A DNA stretch of 64,000 bases from Liolophura sinensis (GCF_032854445.1 NW_027018038.1:44686-108685); one strand, 5' to 3'. Shown: positions 36,257 through 51,329, counted from the first letter of the stretch. Numbers and translations: made by a program. The notes: generated by a model from the sequence alone, not told the origin.

Positions 36257-37602
36257 CTTCCTTAATTCTATCTTTCTTAGCTGTGTTTTTAACGAGAAAT
36301 AAAAAGTGGAAGTGATACTATAGGAGATGAAGATTTTTATTGATGTTTCTTTTTATTTTGTTTTATTTTTACTCTTCTATAGGGGTTCCTAAAATTATTG
36401 GATTCTTGTTTGCGGATTCTTTATCTATTGTTTTGATTTTACTAAGGTGTTGAATTTCTTCTTTGATAATTTTGAGCAGAGGAGCAATTTTGTTTAAAAA
36501 TTTTAGTAGTGGGGTTTTCTGTAATTCTGTAATTATTTTAAATCTAATAATTATTTTAGTTTTTATACAAGAAAATTTTATTTTATTTTATATCTTTTTC
36601 GAAGGCTCTTTAGTACCTACGCTTTTGTTAATTTTAATTTGAGGGTATCAGCCGGAGCGCCTTCAGGCTGGAATATATATAGTAATTTATACAGTAGCGG
36701 GAGCATTGCCTTTCTTGCTTAATTTGGTTTTTTTGTTCAAAGCTAATGGGTCTCTTTCTTTATTAATAAAATGAGGCTTGCCTTTTTTTATAAGAGATTT
36801 AATATTTTTTCTATGATGATTCTTTATAATTTTGGTTTTTCTTGTTAAACTTCCTTTATTTGGGGTTCACTTGTGATTACCTAAAGCCCATGTAGAAGCT
36901 CCAGTTGCTGGTTCTATAATTTTAGCAGCTCTTTTATTAAAGCTGGGGGGCTACGGCTTAACTCGAATTGTTATAATTTTTCCTAAAATTAATATAACTT
37001 TAAGAAGATCTTTATTGATTTTTAGAATTATAGGAGGGGTTTTAAGAAGAATGGTGTGTATTCGTCAAATCGATATAAAAAGGTTAATTGCCTATTCTTC
37101 TATTGGTCATATGGGCTTGATGGCTGGGAGAATCTTGAGTGGTAGATTTTGAGGATTATCTGGGGGAGTAATAATAATGGTTGGTCATGCTTTTTCTTCG
37201 TCGGGCCTTTTTTTCATAGCCAATATTTTTTATAATAAAAGAGGATCTCGAAGAATCCTAATTTGTAAAGGATTTATTTGTATTTTACCGATTTTAAGAC
37301 TATCTTTATTTCTATTATGTTCTGCTAATATAGCTGCTCCGCCTTCGTTAAACTTATTGAGAGAAATTATAATAATTATTAGGATTTTAAAAGTATCTCC
37401 TTTTCTTTTCTTTCCTTTAGCAATCCTAAGATTTTTAGTAGCTGTTTATAGTTTATTTTTGTACACTAACACTCAGCACGGACAGTTCTCAAGTTTTATT
37501 AACCCTTTCAATGGGGTAGGGATTTTAACTTATTTAGTTATCTTTATACATTGAATTCCTGTTCAATTAACTTTATTAATCGGAGGATTATTTTTTTGTT
37601 AA
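36250..37602 (+). CDS. nad4: NADH dehydrogenase subunit 4, unit 3
   Basis: Copy of 5204-6556, GTG start. Confidence 0.93.
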
Positions 37603-37660
37603 CTTAGTTTATAAAAACATTAGATTGTGATTCTAAAATAAAGGCTTTACTTAGTTAACA
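37598..37660 (+). tRNA. trnH: tRNA-His (GTG), unit 3
   Basis: Copy of 6552-6614; GTG at 37627. Confidence 0.93.
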
Positions 37661-39376
37661 ATGAAATTTATTATGAATAGCAGGTTATTTGCTTCGTTAT
37701 TTCTTTTTTTTTATGTATTTTTAGGGGTAAAGGCGGTAGCTATACTTATATATTACCATAAGAGAGTTTTATTACATATTATTTTTTTCGAATTAAATTC
37801 TGTTTTTATAACCTTTCCTGTTATCTTTGATTGAAAAAGAATTATATTTAGAGTTCTAGTTTGTTTTATTTCTAGCTGCGTAATATTTTTCTCTAAAAGT
37901 TACATATCTAATGATATTTTTTTATCTCGGTTTGTTTGAATTGTTATATTATTTGTTTTATCCATAAATTTTTTGATTTTTATTCCAAATTTAATTTCTT
38001 TATTATTAGGCTGAGATGGGCTAGGGTTAGTTTCATTTTGTTTGGTGATTTATTATCAAAATCCTAAATCATTAGGGGCCGGATTAATAACCGCTTTTAT
38101 AAATCGGATTGGAGATGTTGGGATTTTAATAAGAGCTGGTTGAATGTTTAGCCAAGGGCATTGAGATGGTACTTTTATTTGAAATTTTGATATAAGATAT
38201 ATAAGAGCTTTTATAATTCTTCTAGCAGGTATAACTAAAAGTGCTCAAATTCCTTTTTGCAGATGACTTCCAGCTGCTATGGCGGCTCCAACCCCTGTCT
38301 CAGCTTTAGTTCATTCCTCTACCTTGGTCACAGCCGGGGTTTTTCTTTTAATTCGATTTTTTTCTTTCTTAGACCAGCTTGTATGGTTTAAACCAGCAGT
38401 TTTATTCATTTCAGTAAGAACTATATTAATAGCAGGAATTGCAGCCAACTTTGAAATAGATTTAAAAAAAATCATTGCCTTGTCTACTTTAAGCCAGCTA
38501 GGAGTAATGATAATAAGGATTGGAATTGGTTATCCTGAGTTAGCTTTGATTCATTTATTTACTCATGCTTTATTCAAGGCCCTTCTCTTCTTGTGTGCCG
38601 GAAATATTATTCATCTCCATAATAATAATCAAGACATTCGAAAAATAAGACAGCTTTGGAAACATTTGCCTGTAACTAGAACTTGTTTTAATATTGCTAA
38701 CCTAGCTTTATGTGGAATTCCATTTTTCGCAGGATTTTATTCTAAAGATTACATTATTGAGATAATAATTTTTGATCAAATAAACTTGGTTACAAGAATA
38801 ATAGTTTTCTTGGCTACTTTTTTAACTGTAATATACTCTGTCCGTTTGTCAATTCTTGTTTTCTGAAGTTCTATAACTCAAAATCCCTATCTATGCAATA
38901 GAGATGAAGATATTTATATTCTTATGCCTCTATTAATATTAACAAGAGGGGCTATCTTAAGAGGGGCGGCTTTTTCTTGATTGATAATAAGACCTGCGCT
39001 TATTCCTTTTATTAGTATATTTGACAAAATATTAGTTTTATCTCTAACAGTGGTCAGAGGGGCTATAGGAGGAATTTTATTTAGAAATGCTTTTCACAAA
39101 AAAAAGATAATAATCAATGATTTTTTTTCATACATATGATTTATATCTCTTTTAAGCAATAACTTTGTTAGTATTCCGGTTCTAAAGTCAGGACAAATAG
39201 CCCTTAAAGTTTTAGACTTAGGTTGGTTAGAAAACATCAGGGGAGAAGGAATTTTTAGATTTTTAATCAACTGTTCTAGTAATAACCAAAAAAGTCAAGG
39301 AAATTTATTTAACTCTATTGTTAGATTAAGTCTAATCACTTTAAGATTTTTTCCTCTTTTTTTCTATTTTTTCTAA
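37661..39376 (+). CDS. nad5: NADH dehydrogenase subunit 5, unit 3
   Basis: Copy of 6615-8330, intact. Confidence 0.95.
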
Positions 39377-39378
39377 TA

Positions 39379-39446
39379 GGATATGTAGCTTATTGATAAG
39401 AGCGTAGCAGTGAAGTTGCTAAGGAATTATGTTTTAATTATATCTA
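39379..39446 (+). tRNA. trnF: tRNA-Phe (GAA), unit 3
   Basis: Copy of 8333-8400; GAA at 39412. Confidence 0.88.
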
Positions 39447-39482
39447 TTAGCGTTATATAACTATATAAATCTAATTATTTAT

Positions 39483-40181
39483 CTATAGTTCAGGGTGATC
39501 GTCTGAGTAAAGAGTAATTAATAATGAAAAAATATAAGCTTGAATTAAGCTAACTCCAACTTCGAACATAAAATAAAAAATCTCAATAAAAATTAAAAGT
39601 AAAATGATGATTGAAGAGTATCTAAAAATACCTGCTCTTAAATAAGCCCCAATAAGACCTAAAATAATATGGCCAGCTCTTATATTTGCGGTTAACCGAA
39701 TTGATAAAGTAATAGGTCGAACAGAAATACTAACTGTCTCAACTAGAACTAGAAATGGATTTAAAACCCTAGGGGCTCCTCTTGGTAAAAAATGAGAAAT
39801 TACTCTTTTTAAATTAAAAAATACTCCCGATAGGATCAAAGCAAATCAAAGAGGAAGCCCAAAAGAAAAAGCAAAGACTAAGTGACTAGTGATTCTAAAA
39901 ACATAAGGAGATAGGCCCAGAAGATTTATAATAATTAATATTATAAAAATAGAAATAACGGCATTGTTAAAACCACTTATTCTTCCTCCTTTTGTCCGTA
40001 TTGCCTGTATTATCATAAATCCCTTAATCTTAATTACAAAAGCAGCTCAACGCGAAGATCCTCTTCAATAAAGCCTTTGGATATAATATAACGGCAATGC
40101 TCTTATTATTCAAATTAAAGGAATTTTTTTCAGAATAGTAAAGTTTTGTTCATCAAATCTAGAGAAGATATCTATTAACAT
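39483..40181 (-). CDS. atp6: ATP synthase subunit a, unit 3
   Basis: Copy of 8437-9135, intact. Confidence 0.94.
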
Positions 40182-40200
40182 TTTATTAAAACATATTAAA

Positions 40201-40362
40201 TTATCATATTCAACTTTTATTTTTAGTTTTTCTGGATTTTCTTTCTTTCTTAACATAGTATTCTTTCTTTTTTATTCATCAGATTGAAATTATAATAAAA
40301 AAAACTATAGATCAAAAGAGAAAAATCAACAATAATCAATTTAAAGGGGCTAGCTGAGGCAT
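40201..40362 (-). CDS. atp8: ATP synthase subunit 8, unit 3
   Basis: Copy of 9155-9316. Confidence 0.9.
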
Positions 40363-40428
40363 AAAGAAATACTAACTTAGTAGTAACTAAAACTTGACAA
40401 GTTTTTATTATGAATTAACTAACTTCTT
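40363..40428 (-). tRNA. trnD: tRNA-Asp (GTC), unit 3
   Basis: Copy of 9317-9382; anticodon at 40398-40396. Confidence 0.92.
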
Positions 40429-41119
40429 AATTATCAGAAGTAAATCTTAAAATTCAATTGATAAATGAATTTGTATCTACCACTTCCAATACAATTGGTA
40501 TAAAAGAATGATTAGCCCCACAAATCTCAGAACACTGTCCATAAAATACTCCGGGGATCTTAGAAATAAATCTGAGTTGATTAAGACGCCCAGGAACAGC
40601 ATCAGCTTTTATTCCTATTGAAGGAACTGTTCAGGAATGAAGAACGTCAGCTGCTGTAACTAATACCCGAACTTTAGAATTTATAGGAACCACTCTTCGA
40701 TGATCTACTTCTAATAATCGATAATCCCCCCTATTCAATTCTTCAGTCGGAAGTATATAAGAATCAAATTCCACTGTCAGAAAGTCCGAGTATTCATATC
40801 TTCAATATCATTGATGTCCAATAGCTTTTACAGTTAAAACAGGAGATTCAACTTCATCTAGCAGATATAATAATCGTAAAGAAGGAAAAGCTAAAAAAAT
40901 TAAAATAACCGCTGGAAGAATAGTTCAAATAGTTTCAATTTCCTGCCTTTCTAAAGTAAACCGAGATGTTATTTTGTTAGACATTAATGAAATAGCAGCA
41001 TATATTAAGAGTCTAATAATTATAATTAGTACTAATATTGCATGATCATGAAAAAAAATTAGTTGCTCCATTATAGGAGATGCCGCATCTTGAAATCCTC
41101 ATTGTCCTCAAAAAGCCAT
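40427..41119 (-). CDS. cox2: Cytochrome c oxidase subunit II, unit 3
   Basis: Copy of 9381-10073, intact. Confidence 0.96.
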
Positions 41120-41127
41120 ATCTTAAC

Positions 41128-42660
<1,533 letters not shown>

Positions 42661-42661
42661 A

Positions 42662-43681
42662 CTAAATTAAAGCTCCCAAATAATTAATAAAACAAATACC
42701 TCCTAAATTTAATACTAAAAATATGCTAATAAAAAAAAATTCTTTTTTATTCATTTTTTTTCAAGAAACAGAACTCCTTAAAATTACAGAGAACCCTAGA
42801 ATTAAATAATAATATAATCTAATTATTGATCCTAAAATTAAAATAAAAGGCAAAAAAAGAATATTTATAACAATTAGCTTCCTAAGAACCAATCACTTAG
42901 AAAAAAATCCTAATAAAGGGGGTATTCCCCCGAGTGAAATAATAGTTACGCAAAAGCACGCTCGTGAGAATTTTCTTCATATAAAAATACTTAAGAATTG
43001 TTGACTATTTTTAACTTCCTCTGTTAAAAATAAACTTAGTGCGGAAAATAAGATTAAAGAATACAGAAAAAGGTAAATAAAAGATATTTCTACTCTGATT
43101 AAAGATGCAGAGATCATTCAACCATTATGAAGAATTGAAGAATAGGCTAATAATCCTCGAATAGAAGTTTGATTAAGTCCACCAACCCCTCCAAAGAATC
43201 TTGATATTAATACCATTATAATTGCTTGGATAGACGAGATATAGAAAAAAAAACAAATGAGAAATAAAGGAGCAACTTTCTGTCAAGTTATTAATAAAGA
43301 ATTAGATACCCAAGACAAACCGCTGATTACTCCTGGAAGTCAAAAGTGAAAAGGTGCTATCCCCATTTTTAATAGAAGACTTATTATAATAAAACTTCTA
43401 CTAAAAATTTTCCTTCTTACTATAGATCAATCTCCTTGCTCTCAAAATACTATAGAAGCTAATAAAAGCAGTAAAGCTGAAGCTACTGCTTGAATCAAGA
43501 AATACTTAATTGCAGATTCAACCTCTTCACTTAATCCTTTCTGCACTATTATTGGAATAAAACTTATTAAATTTACTTCCAAACCGAGTCAAGCCCCGAA
43601 TCAATGCGTAGAACACAAGGAAAAAATTCTACTAGAAAACATAATAAGTATAAATATTGTAACAAATGGAAAATTTAACAA
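42662..43681 (-). CDS. nad2: NADH dehydrogenase subunit 2, unit 3
   Basis: Copy of 11616-12635; alternative ATT start at 43696. Confidence 0.88.
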
Positions 43682-43685
43682 CTTA

Positions 43686-43751
43686 AAAAATAAAATGGAG
43701 TTGAACCACTTAAGTTATAGTTAGCAGCTACAGCTTGTTCCGAACTATTTT
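43686..43751 (-). tRNA. trnS1: tRNA-Ser (GCT), unit 3
   Basis: Copy of 12640-12705; anticodon at 43725-43723. Confidence 0.85.
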
Positions 43752-44107
43752 TAACTATTTACCCATTTTAACCTTCCCTGAGCTCATTCATATAAAGTTC
43801 CTCCCAATAAAACTAAAATAATAAGAATAGCTGTAATTAACGAAAAAACGTCTGAACTTATGTTACTAGAGATTAAATATGGTAATAAAAGAATAATTTC
43901 AACATCAAAAATTAAAAAAATAACAGTAATTAAAAAAAATCGCAGAGAAAAAGGAAGCCGAGAATTTCTTTTTGGGTCAAATCCACATTCAAAAGCTGAT
44001 CTCTTTTCTCGATTTTCCTTCTTCTTTTTTGTCATAAATAAAGCTACATAAGAAAGAATAAAACTAAGAATTAAATTAAATCTAAAAAATCTTAACAGTA
44101 ACATCAT
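43751..44107 (-). CDS. nad3: NADH dehydrogenase subunit 3, unit 3
   Basis: Copy of 12705-13061. Confidence 0.94.
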
Positions 44108-44108
44108 A

Positions 44109-44175
44109 AGGCATTAAAGATTATTAATCTTTTAATTTACAACATCAATGTAATCCGTTCTTCCGGCGTAATACC
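44109..44175 (-). tRNA. trnI: tRNA-Ile (GAT), unit 3
   Basis: Copy of 13063-13129; anticodon at 44146-44144. Confidence 0.9.
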
Positions 44176-44240
44176 TGAATAGATAATATTTTTATTCCTT
44201 TTTAGTTAACAGCTAAATGCTTCATCAGAGCTTCTATTCA
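44175..44240 (-). tRNA. trnN: tRNA-Asn (GTT), unit 3
   Basis: Copy of 13129-13194; anticodon at 44210-44208. Confidence 0.87.
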
Positions 44241-44251
44241 GTATATTCAAT

Positions 44252-44311
44252 AATCTTAGAACAGTTCTATTTGTTATTTTATGAGCCGAAATCATAAGGG
44301 TTAGCTAAGAC
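44252..44311 (-). tRNA. trnR: tRNA-Arg (TCG), unit 3
   Basis: Copy of 13206-13265; anticodon at 44289-44287. Confidence 0.78.
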
Positions 44312-44322
44312 AGACAATAGAA

Positions 44323-44388
44323 TGGGATAGAGGATAAAATTCCTATTATTTAAATGCAAATTAAATCTTTTTTTTAAAGTACTGTCCC
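44323..44388 (-). tRNA. trnA: tRNA-Ala (TGC), unit 3
   Basis: Copy of 13277-13342; anticodon at 44358-44356. Confidence 0.87.
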
Positions 44389-44450
44389 TAAGGATATAAT
44401 ATTATCATAACTAAATTAAAAGTTTAGTACCTTTCTTAGGTTACTTAGAG
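44385..44450 (-). tRNA. trnK: tRNA-Lys (TTT), unit 3
   Basis: Copy of 13339-13404; anticodon at 44420-44418. Confidence 0.87.
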
Positions 44451-44477
44451 TAAATTATTTATCAATATTTTGTTAAC

Positions 44478-45257
44478 TTACGATCCTCATCAGTAAATCG
44501 AAATGTAAAGAAATAGTCATACTACATCAACAAAGTGTCAATACCAAGCTGCTGCTTCAAACCCAAAATGATGATTAGCAGAAAAATGATACATCATATT
44601 TCGTACTAAGGTAATCAACAAGAATGTACTTCCAATTAAAACATGGAGTCCATGAAATCCTGTAGCAACAAAAAAAGTTGACCCATAACACCTATCTGCA
44701 ATTGTAAATGAAGTCTCTATGTATTCCCCTGCTTGTAAGAAAGTAAAATAAATACCTAAAAGAACTGTGACCGTCAAAGCATAGTTTGTTCTTTTTCAAT
44801 TACCCTCAAGTAATCTATGATGAGCCCAAGTTACTCTTACTCCAGAAGCTAATAAGACAGCTGTATTTAATAAAGGGACTTGAAAAGGATTAAGCGGAAC
44901 GATTCCTCTTGGAGGTCAATTTATACCAATTTCTGGAGTGGGGGCTAGTCTTGAATGAAAATAAGCCCAAAAAAAAGCAAAAAAGAAAAGTACTTCGGAA
45001 GTAATAAATAAAATTATTCCTCATCGCAATCCCTGAGATACTTTTAAGGTATGATACCCTTGAAAAGTGCTCTCCCGAATAACATCACGTCATCATTGGA
45101 TTATCGTTAGTATAATAAGAAGAATTCCTAGAGAGTAAAGTAACACAGAATGCCCGTGAAACCATCTTGCTAATCCTACAGTAAGACAAAAAGCCCCCAT
45201 TGATCCTGTTAAAGGCCAGGGACTAAACTCAACCAAATGAAATGGGTTTCGAATCAT
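44478..45257 (-). CDS. cox3: Cytochrome c oxidase subunit III, unit 3
   Basis: Copy of 13432-14211, intact. Confidence 0.95.
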
Positions 45258-45771
<514 letters not shown>

Positions 45772-45837
45772 GAGATTGTAGTGTAATTTTGCACAATTGA
45801 TTTTCATTCAATTAGTATATATCTGTTATCTTTCTTA
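45772..45837 (+). tRNA. trnE: tRNA-Glu (TTC), unit 3
   Basis: Copy of 14718-14783; TTC at 45803. Confidence 0.75.
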
Positions 45838-45851
45838 TTATGTTTTACTTG

Positions 45852-45918
45852 TTATCTTAGTATATATAAGTACAGCTATTTTCCACATAGTAAGGTTAAC
45901 AAAGATGTTAAAGATAAT
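45852..45918 (+). tRNA. trnG: tRNA-Gly (TCC), unit 3
   Basis: Copy of 14798-14864; TCC at 45882. Confidence 0.88.
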
Positions 45919-45966
45919 ATAAATAGACCACACAAGTAAAATAAAACCCTATATTTTAAATCAAAT

Positions 45967-46038
45967 TAAAAAGTGGTGTAGAGAAAAGCCCGTAGGATTT
46001 TGATTCCTAAAGAAAAAATTAAATATTTTTCTTTTTAA
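45967..46038 (+). tRNA. trnQ: tRNA-Gln (TTG), unit 3
   Basis: Copy of 14913-14984; TTG at 46000. Confidence 0.87.
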
Positions 46039-46102
46039 AACACTAAGTTAAAAAACTACAGGTCTTCAAAACCTGAAATGAGATATTGATTCTCGTGTTT
46101 TG
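46037..46102 (+). tRNA. trnW: tRNA-Trp (TCA), unit 3
   Basis: Copy of 14983-15048; TCA at 46066. Confidence 0.93.
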
Positions 46103-46108
46103 TTATAA

Positions 46109-46173
46109 AGCAAGATGGCTGAATTGAAGGCGGTAAATTGTAGCTTTGCTAATGAAATATATTTCTCTTGTTG
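46109..46173 (+). tRNA. trnY: tRNA-Tyr (GTA), unit 3
   Basis: Copy of 15055-15119; GTA at 46140. Confidence 0.92.
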
Positions 46174-46234
46174 GTTTCGTAGTTGAATTACAATAGTGAA
46201 TTGCAGGTTCATTGGTGCCTTGCGGCTGAAACTT
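46173..46234 (+). tRNA. trnC: tRNA-Cys (GCA), unit 3
   Basis: Copy of 15119-15180; GCA at 46203. Confidence 0.9.
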
Positions 46235-46253
46235 TAGAATTATTTATTAAAAT

Positions 46254-46318
46254 AGTAAGATAAGCTAAGTTAAGCTATTGGGTTCATACCTCAATTATGA
46301 GATAAATCTCTCTTATTA
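46254..46318 (+). tRNA. trnM: tRNA-Met (CAT), unit 3
   Basis: Copy of 15200-15264; CAT at 46285. Confidence 0.93.
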
Positions 46319-47170
46319 GGAGAATTTGGTTTTGGTTTTGATTTGGCTTGTGCTAGCGATAACACATGATAGTTTTGTTTGAAACTGTAAGTTATGTATC
46401 TATCTTTTTGGCTCTTAAAGAGGTTAGTCAGATGGGTTTGTTATTATCAAAGATATTGATGACAGAAATATTTACAACATCAGTGTAGAATATTAATCAA
46501 AAAGGGAACTTTGTATTAGGCAGGGCTAATAAAGGTAGCTAAATTTGTGCCAGCAGCTGCGGTTAAACAATAAGCTTAAGTCAAATAAAGGCGGTAAAAA
46601 ATAGTTATGTGATTAAAAGTCATTTTTTGTATTATATAAAGGTAGAATTTTAATATAAATGCAGAGTTAATTTGTGGCTATGTGCAGAATCTGTGAAGCT
46701 TTTAGTTAAAACTGGGATTAGATACCCCATTATTAGGAAATTAAATTTGTTTACCTGGGGATTACGAGCTATAGCTTAAAATCCAAAAGACTTGGCGGTA
46801 CTTTAATTTCCGTCCAGGGGAGCCTGTCCTTTAAATCGATAATCCACGTTAAACCTTACTTTACTTATTTATTTAATTAGCTTGTATACTGCCGTCATCA
46901 GCTTACGCTTGAGGCTAATAAAGTTGGCTTTTTAATTTAGTATTTTTATGTCAGGTCAAAGTGCAGCTTATGGTAAAGTAGTGATGGGTTACAATTTAAA
47001 TTCGAATTTCTGTAGTTTTATTGCAATAAAGAATGAACGGTGGACTTGGAAGTAATATTTATTTAGAATAATAATATGAATGTGGTTACTAAAGTGTGTA
47101 CATATCGCCCGTCGCTCTCTTAAAAATAAGAGATAAGTCGTAACATAGTAGGGGTAGCTGAAGCTGTTCC
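46319..47170 (+). rRNA. rrnS: 12S rRNA, complete (unit 3/4 boundary)
   Basis: Copy of 15265-16116, spanning the boundary at 46575/46576. Confidence 0.95.
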
Positions 47171-47238
47171 TTAGGATATAGCATAGTAAAATGTTTTTTA
47201 TTTACACTGAAAAGAGGGTTGATTAAACCTATCCTAAA
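47171..47238 (+). tRNA. trnV: tRNA-Val (TAC), unit 4
   Basis: Copy of 596-663; TAC at 47203. Confidence 0.93.
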
Positions 47239-48533
47239 TAGCTAAAAATTTATTTAAATGATATTTGTTAAAAATATTAAAGTTTTTGCGGGCTAGTAGT
47301 TTAAACGAAAGTCATAGAGAAAACGAAAGTACTGTAAAGGAAAATATTAAATATATATGATAGTATAAATTAATTTTAGTACCTTTTGCATTATGGTTTA
47401 ACGAGAAATAAGCTTGTTTTAATGTTTTCTAGAAAGAAGAAGAGTTATATTCAGACGAATGAATAGTGTAGCATAACTATTTTTAGATCTGTTTATGGTA
47501 GTGAAACGCTAACGGATTTTCTGATAGCTAGTTGGAAGAGAAAAGCATTTGAGTGCGATTTATAAATGAAAAATAAAGTGTGATTTAGCTTGATTTTTAT
47601 TTGTAAGTTTTTGTTTTTTAGGTTGAGCTAAAAAATTGATGAAAATTTATGGTTAAATTTAATGTAATGTAGGTTTAATAGTTTCTATCATTTTTACGGT
47701 TTTATAACGAAGTTTTATTAGGATTGTATGATTAAAATTTTCTGTTTATATTTTCCCTTAATTTGTAATTATGTTGAATTTAATATTTATGTTGAAATTA
47801 GTATTGGTTTATTTCTTGCTTGATGGTTTTGAACTTAAAGCTGAAACTTTTTATATATATTGAAATGAGAAAAAGGAACTCGGCAAATATGAATTTCGCC
47901 TGTTTATCAAAAACATCGCTCTTTGTAAATATAAAATAAGGAGTCGTACCTGCCCGGTGAAAAATTTAACGGCCGCAGTACCCTGACTGTGCAAAGGTAG
48001 CATAATCATTTGCCTTTTAATTGAAGGCTGGAATGAATGGTTTGACGAAATTCTTCTGTCTCTATCTTATTAAATAGAATTTAATTTTTAGGTGAAGAAG
48101 CCTGAATGAAGTCAAAAGACGAAAAGACCCTGTCGAACTTTAGAGTAATTATAAAATTATATGCTTTTTAGAATAAATGTTTTTTAGAATTTCTCTTTTG
48201 TTGGGGTGACAGAAGAACAGATAAAGCTTCTTTTAGTTGAGGAAACTTATATGTTGAAAAGATCCATAAAAATTTATGATAGTAAGATAAGTTACCGCAG
48301 GGATAACAGCGTTATTTTTCTGGAGAGTTCAAATTGAAGGAAAAGATTGCGACCTCGATGTTGGATTGGAATACCTAATAGGCGGAGAAGCTTGTTGTTG
48401 GGGGTCTGTTCGACCTTTAAATTTCCACATGATCTGAGTTCAAACCGGTGTAAGCCAGGTTGGTTTCTATCTTTGATAAAATATTATTGGTTTTAGTACG
48501 AAAGGATTAAGCTGATAAAAATTTTTTATAGAT
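47239..48533 (+). rRNA. rrnL: 16S rRNA, unit 4
   Basis: Copy of 664-1958; peptidyl transferase block at 48296. Confidence 0.95.
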
Positions 48534-48601
48534 GTCAAGTTAGCAAAATAGTGCAAATAGTTTAGAACTATTATATGAAGGTTAAAATCCATCATTTGAT
48601 A
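48534..48601 (+). tRNA. trnL1: tRNA-Leu (TAG), unit 4
   Basis: Copy of 1959-2026; TAG at 48563. Confidence 0.9.
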
Positions 48602-48614
48602 TATTGTTTTATGA

Positions 48615-48679
48615 ACTAAAGTGGCAGAGTAGTGCAATAGAGTTAAGTTCTATAAATAGATTGGGAGATCTCTTTAGTT
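48615..48679 (+). tRNA. trnL2: tRNA-Leu (TAA), unit 4
   Basis: Copy of 2040-2104; TAA at 48644, TGGCAGA at 48622. Confidence 0.93.
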
Positions 48680-49630
48680 GTGAAGGTTAGTTTTGTATGA
48701 ATGGTTGTTTCTTATGTTTGTATTCTTTTAAGTGTAGCTTTTTTTACTCTTTTTGAGCGTAAGGGGTTAGGGTATGTTCAAATTCGCAAAGGGCCTAATA
48801 AAGTAGGATATATAGGAGTAATTCAGCCTTTAGCTGATGCTTTGAAGTTATTTTTGAAAGAGGAAAGGGGAATTAGAGTATCAAATAAAGGACCTTATTA
48901 TGTGGGGCCGGGGTTGAGTTTAGTTTTATCTTTATGTCTTTGATCTTTATATTGAACTAATTTTAGGGTATGGAGGATAGAGCTTAGAGTTATGTTTTTT
49001 TTGTGTGTTTCTGCTCTTAATGTTTATGGTACTATGGTTAGGGGGTGAGCTTCTAATTCTAAGTATTCGCTTCTTGGGGCTCTTCGAGCAGTGGCACAGA
49101 CAATTTCTTATGAAGTGAGGTTATTTTTACTTTTATTATCCGTTATTAGCTTAAGAGGTAGATTAAGTTTTAGTAAGATTGGCTTATTTCAATATTCATT
49201 TTGGAACATAGTAATTTTGTTTCCTGTTTTTTTTATATGGCTTGTTGTTTGTGTGGCGGAGACTAATCGGGCTCCTTTTGACTTTGCTGAAGGAGAATCA
49301 GAGCTAGTCTCTGGGTTTAATGTAGAATATGGTGGAGGTGTTTTTGCTCTAATTTTTCTTGCTGAATATGCAAGAATTTTGTTTATAAGAATAATAACTT
49401 CCATTATTTTTCTAGGGGAACAAAATATAAGGATTTTTAGTCTTTTTTTTTTCTGAAGTAAGGTGGTGATTGTTAGATTTTTCTTTATTTGAATTCGAGG
49501 GACTTACCCCCGTTTTCGTTATGATCTTCTAATGAAATTGACTTGGCTGAGTTTGTTGCCAGTTTCTTTGTTTGTGTTAGTTTGAGGAGTTGCTTTTAAA
49601 TTTTTAGTTGTAGTTTTTGGGATCAGATAG
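48680..49630 (+). CDS. nad1: NADH dehydrogenase subunit 1, unit 4
   Basis: Copy of 2105-3055. The alternative ATG is at 48701. Confidence 0.93.
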
Positions 49631-49687
49631 CAAGATATCTTGTTTTTTGACTTCCAATGCCAATGTTTTGTTTTAAACTACTATCTG
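49623..49687 (-). tRNA. trnP: tRNA-Pro (TGG), unit 4
   Basis: Copy of 3048-3112, - strand; anticodon at 49656-49654. Confidence 0.9.
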
Positions 49688-49690
49688 GAC

Positions 49691-50188
49691 ATGACTATGC
49701 TATCTTTGTTTTCTTTAATTTTAAGAATTGGATTTATCTTACCCATAGTGTCGCAGCCTTTGTCAATGGGAAGTTTAATTTTGATTAATAGGTTTATAAT
49801 TAGGATCTGTGTTTTTTTCGAGAGGGGGAGTTGGTTTGGATTTATTTTATTTTTAATTTATATTGGAGGCCTATTAGTAATATTTGCCTATGTCACAGCA
49901 TTAACTCCTAACTTAGTATTTAAGAAAGGAAGTTTAAAGTTTGGGTTTTTTTTGATATATTTTTTTTGAGTTAGTTTATTCTTATGTAGTAGTGTTGTTG
50001 GGATCCCTGGGGAAGTAGAAAGACTTTCACTTCTATGGGAAGGAGGATATCATAAGCAAGGGATATCCTTATTCTCTTTTTTTGGGGGAATGACTGCAAG
50101 GGGGTTAGTTCTTATTCTGTTGTTTATTTTGCTATGTGTAGTTAAAGTTTGCTATAAAAGCAAGGGAGCCTTACGTCCTTATAAGTAA
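49691..50188 (+). CDS. nad6: NADH dehydrogenase subunit 6, unit 4
   Basis: Copy of 3116-3613, intact. Confidence 0.92.
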
Positions 50189-50189
50189 T

Positions 50190-51329
50190 ATGCTTAAACC
50201 TTTGCGTTCTAGTCACCCTATTTTGAAGATTTTTAATGGATCTTTGGTGGACCTTCCTTCTCCTCCTAATCTGTCTATTTGATGAAATTTTGGTTCTTTA
50301 TTAGGATTTTGTTTAGTTTTACAAATTTTAACTGGGCTGTTTTTAGCAATACATTATGCTACTAGAGTAGATTTAGCTTTTTCATCAGTAGCTCATATTG
50401 GTCGGGATGTTAATTTTGGGTGGGTTATTCGAAGGGCTCATGCTAATGGGGCTTCTTGGTTTTTTATTTGTATTTACTTTCATATTGCTCGAGGGCTTTA
50501 TTATGGTTCTTATGTTAATATTCACACTTGAAATTTAGGAGTGATTCTTTTTTTCCTAACAATAGGAGCAGCTTTTATTGGATATGTCTTACCGTGAGGG
50601 CAGATATCTTTTTGAGGAGCTACTGTTATTACTAATCTAGTTTCTGCATTACCCTATATTGGTAAAGATGTAGTACAATGAATTTGGGGGGGATTTGCTG
50701 TTGATAATGCTACATTAACTCGATTTTTTACTCTTCATTATTTGGTTCCTTTTATTATTATATTATTTAGAGTATTGCATTTATTGTTTTTGCATGAAAC
50801 GGGATCTAATAACCCTTTAGGATTAAACAGAGACATGGAAAAGGTTAGTTTGCATTCTTACTACTTATTAAAAGACTTAATTGGATTTCTTTTAGTTAGT
50901 TTTTTTCTTGTTATACTTGTCTTATTGGAACCTAATCTATTAACAGACCCGGAGAATTTTATCCCTGCTAACCCCTTGGTTACTCCAGTTCATATTCAGC
51001 CGGAATGATATTTTCTTTTTGCTTATGCTATTTTACGATCTATCCCTAATAAGCTAGGAGGAGTTCTTGGGTTACTAATGTCCATTGTAGTTCTTTTTTT
51101 TGTTCCCTTACTTCACTTAGGTGAATTTCGTTCATTAAGTTTTTATTTTTTAAATCAAGGGTTATTTTGATCTTTTGTTTCAGTCTTTTTTCTATTAACA
51201 TGGATTGGTAGTCAGCCCGTGGAAGATCCTTTCATTACGATGGGGCAAATTTTGACTTTATTATATTTTTCTTTTTTTATTTTGAACCCAGTCTTCCAAT
51301 GAAGAAGAGATTATGTTTTAAAAAAATAA
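50190..51329 (+). CDS. cob: Cytochrome b, unit 4
   Basis: Copy of 3615-4754, intact. Confidence 0.96.
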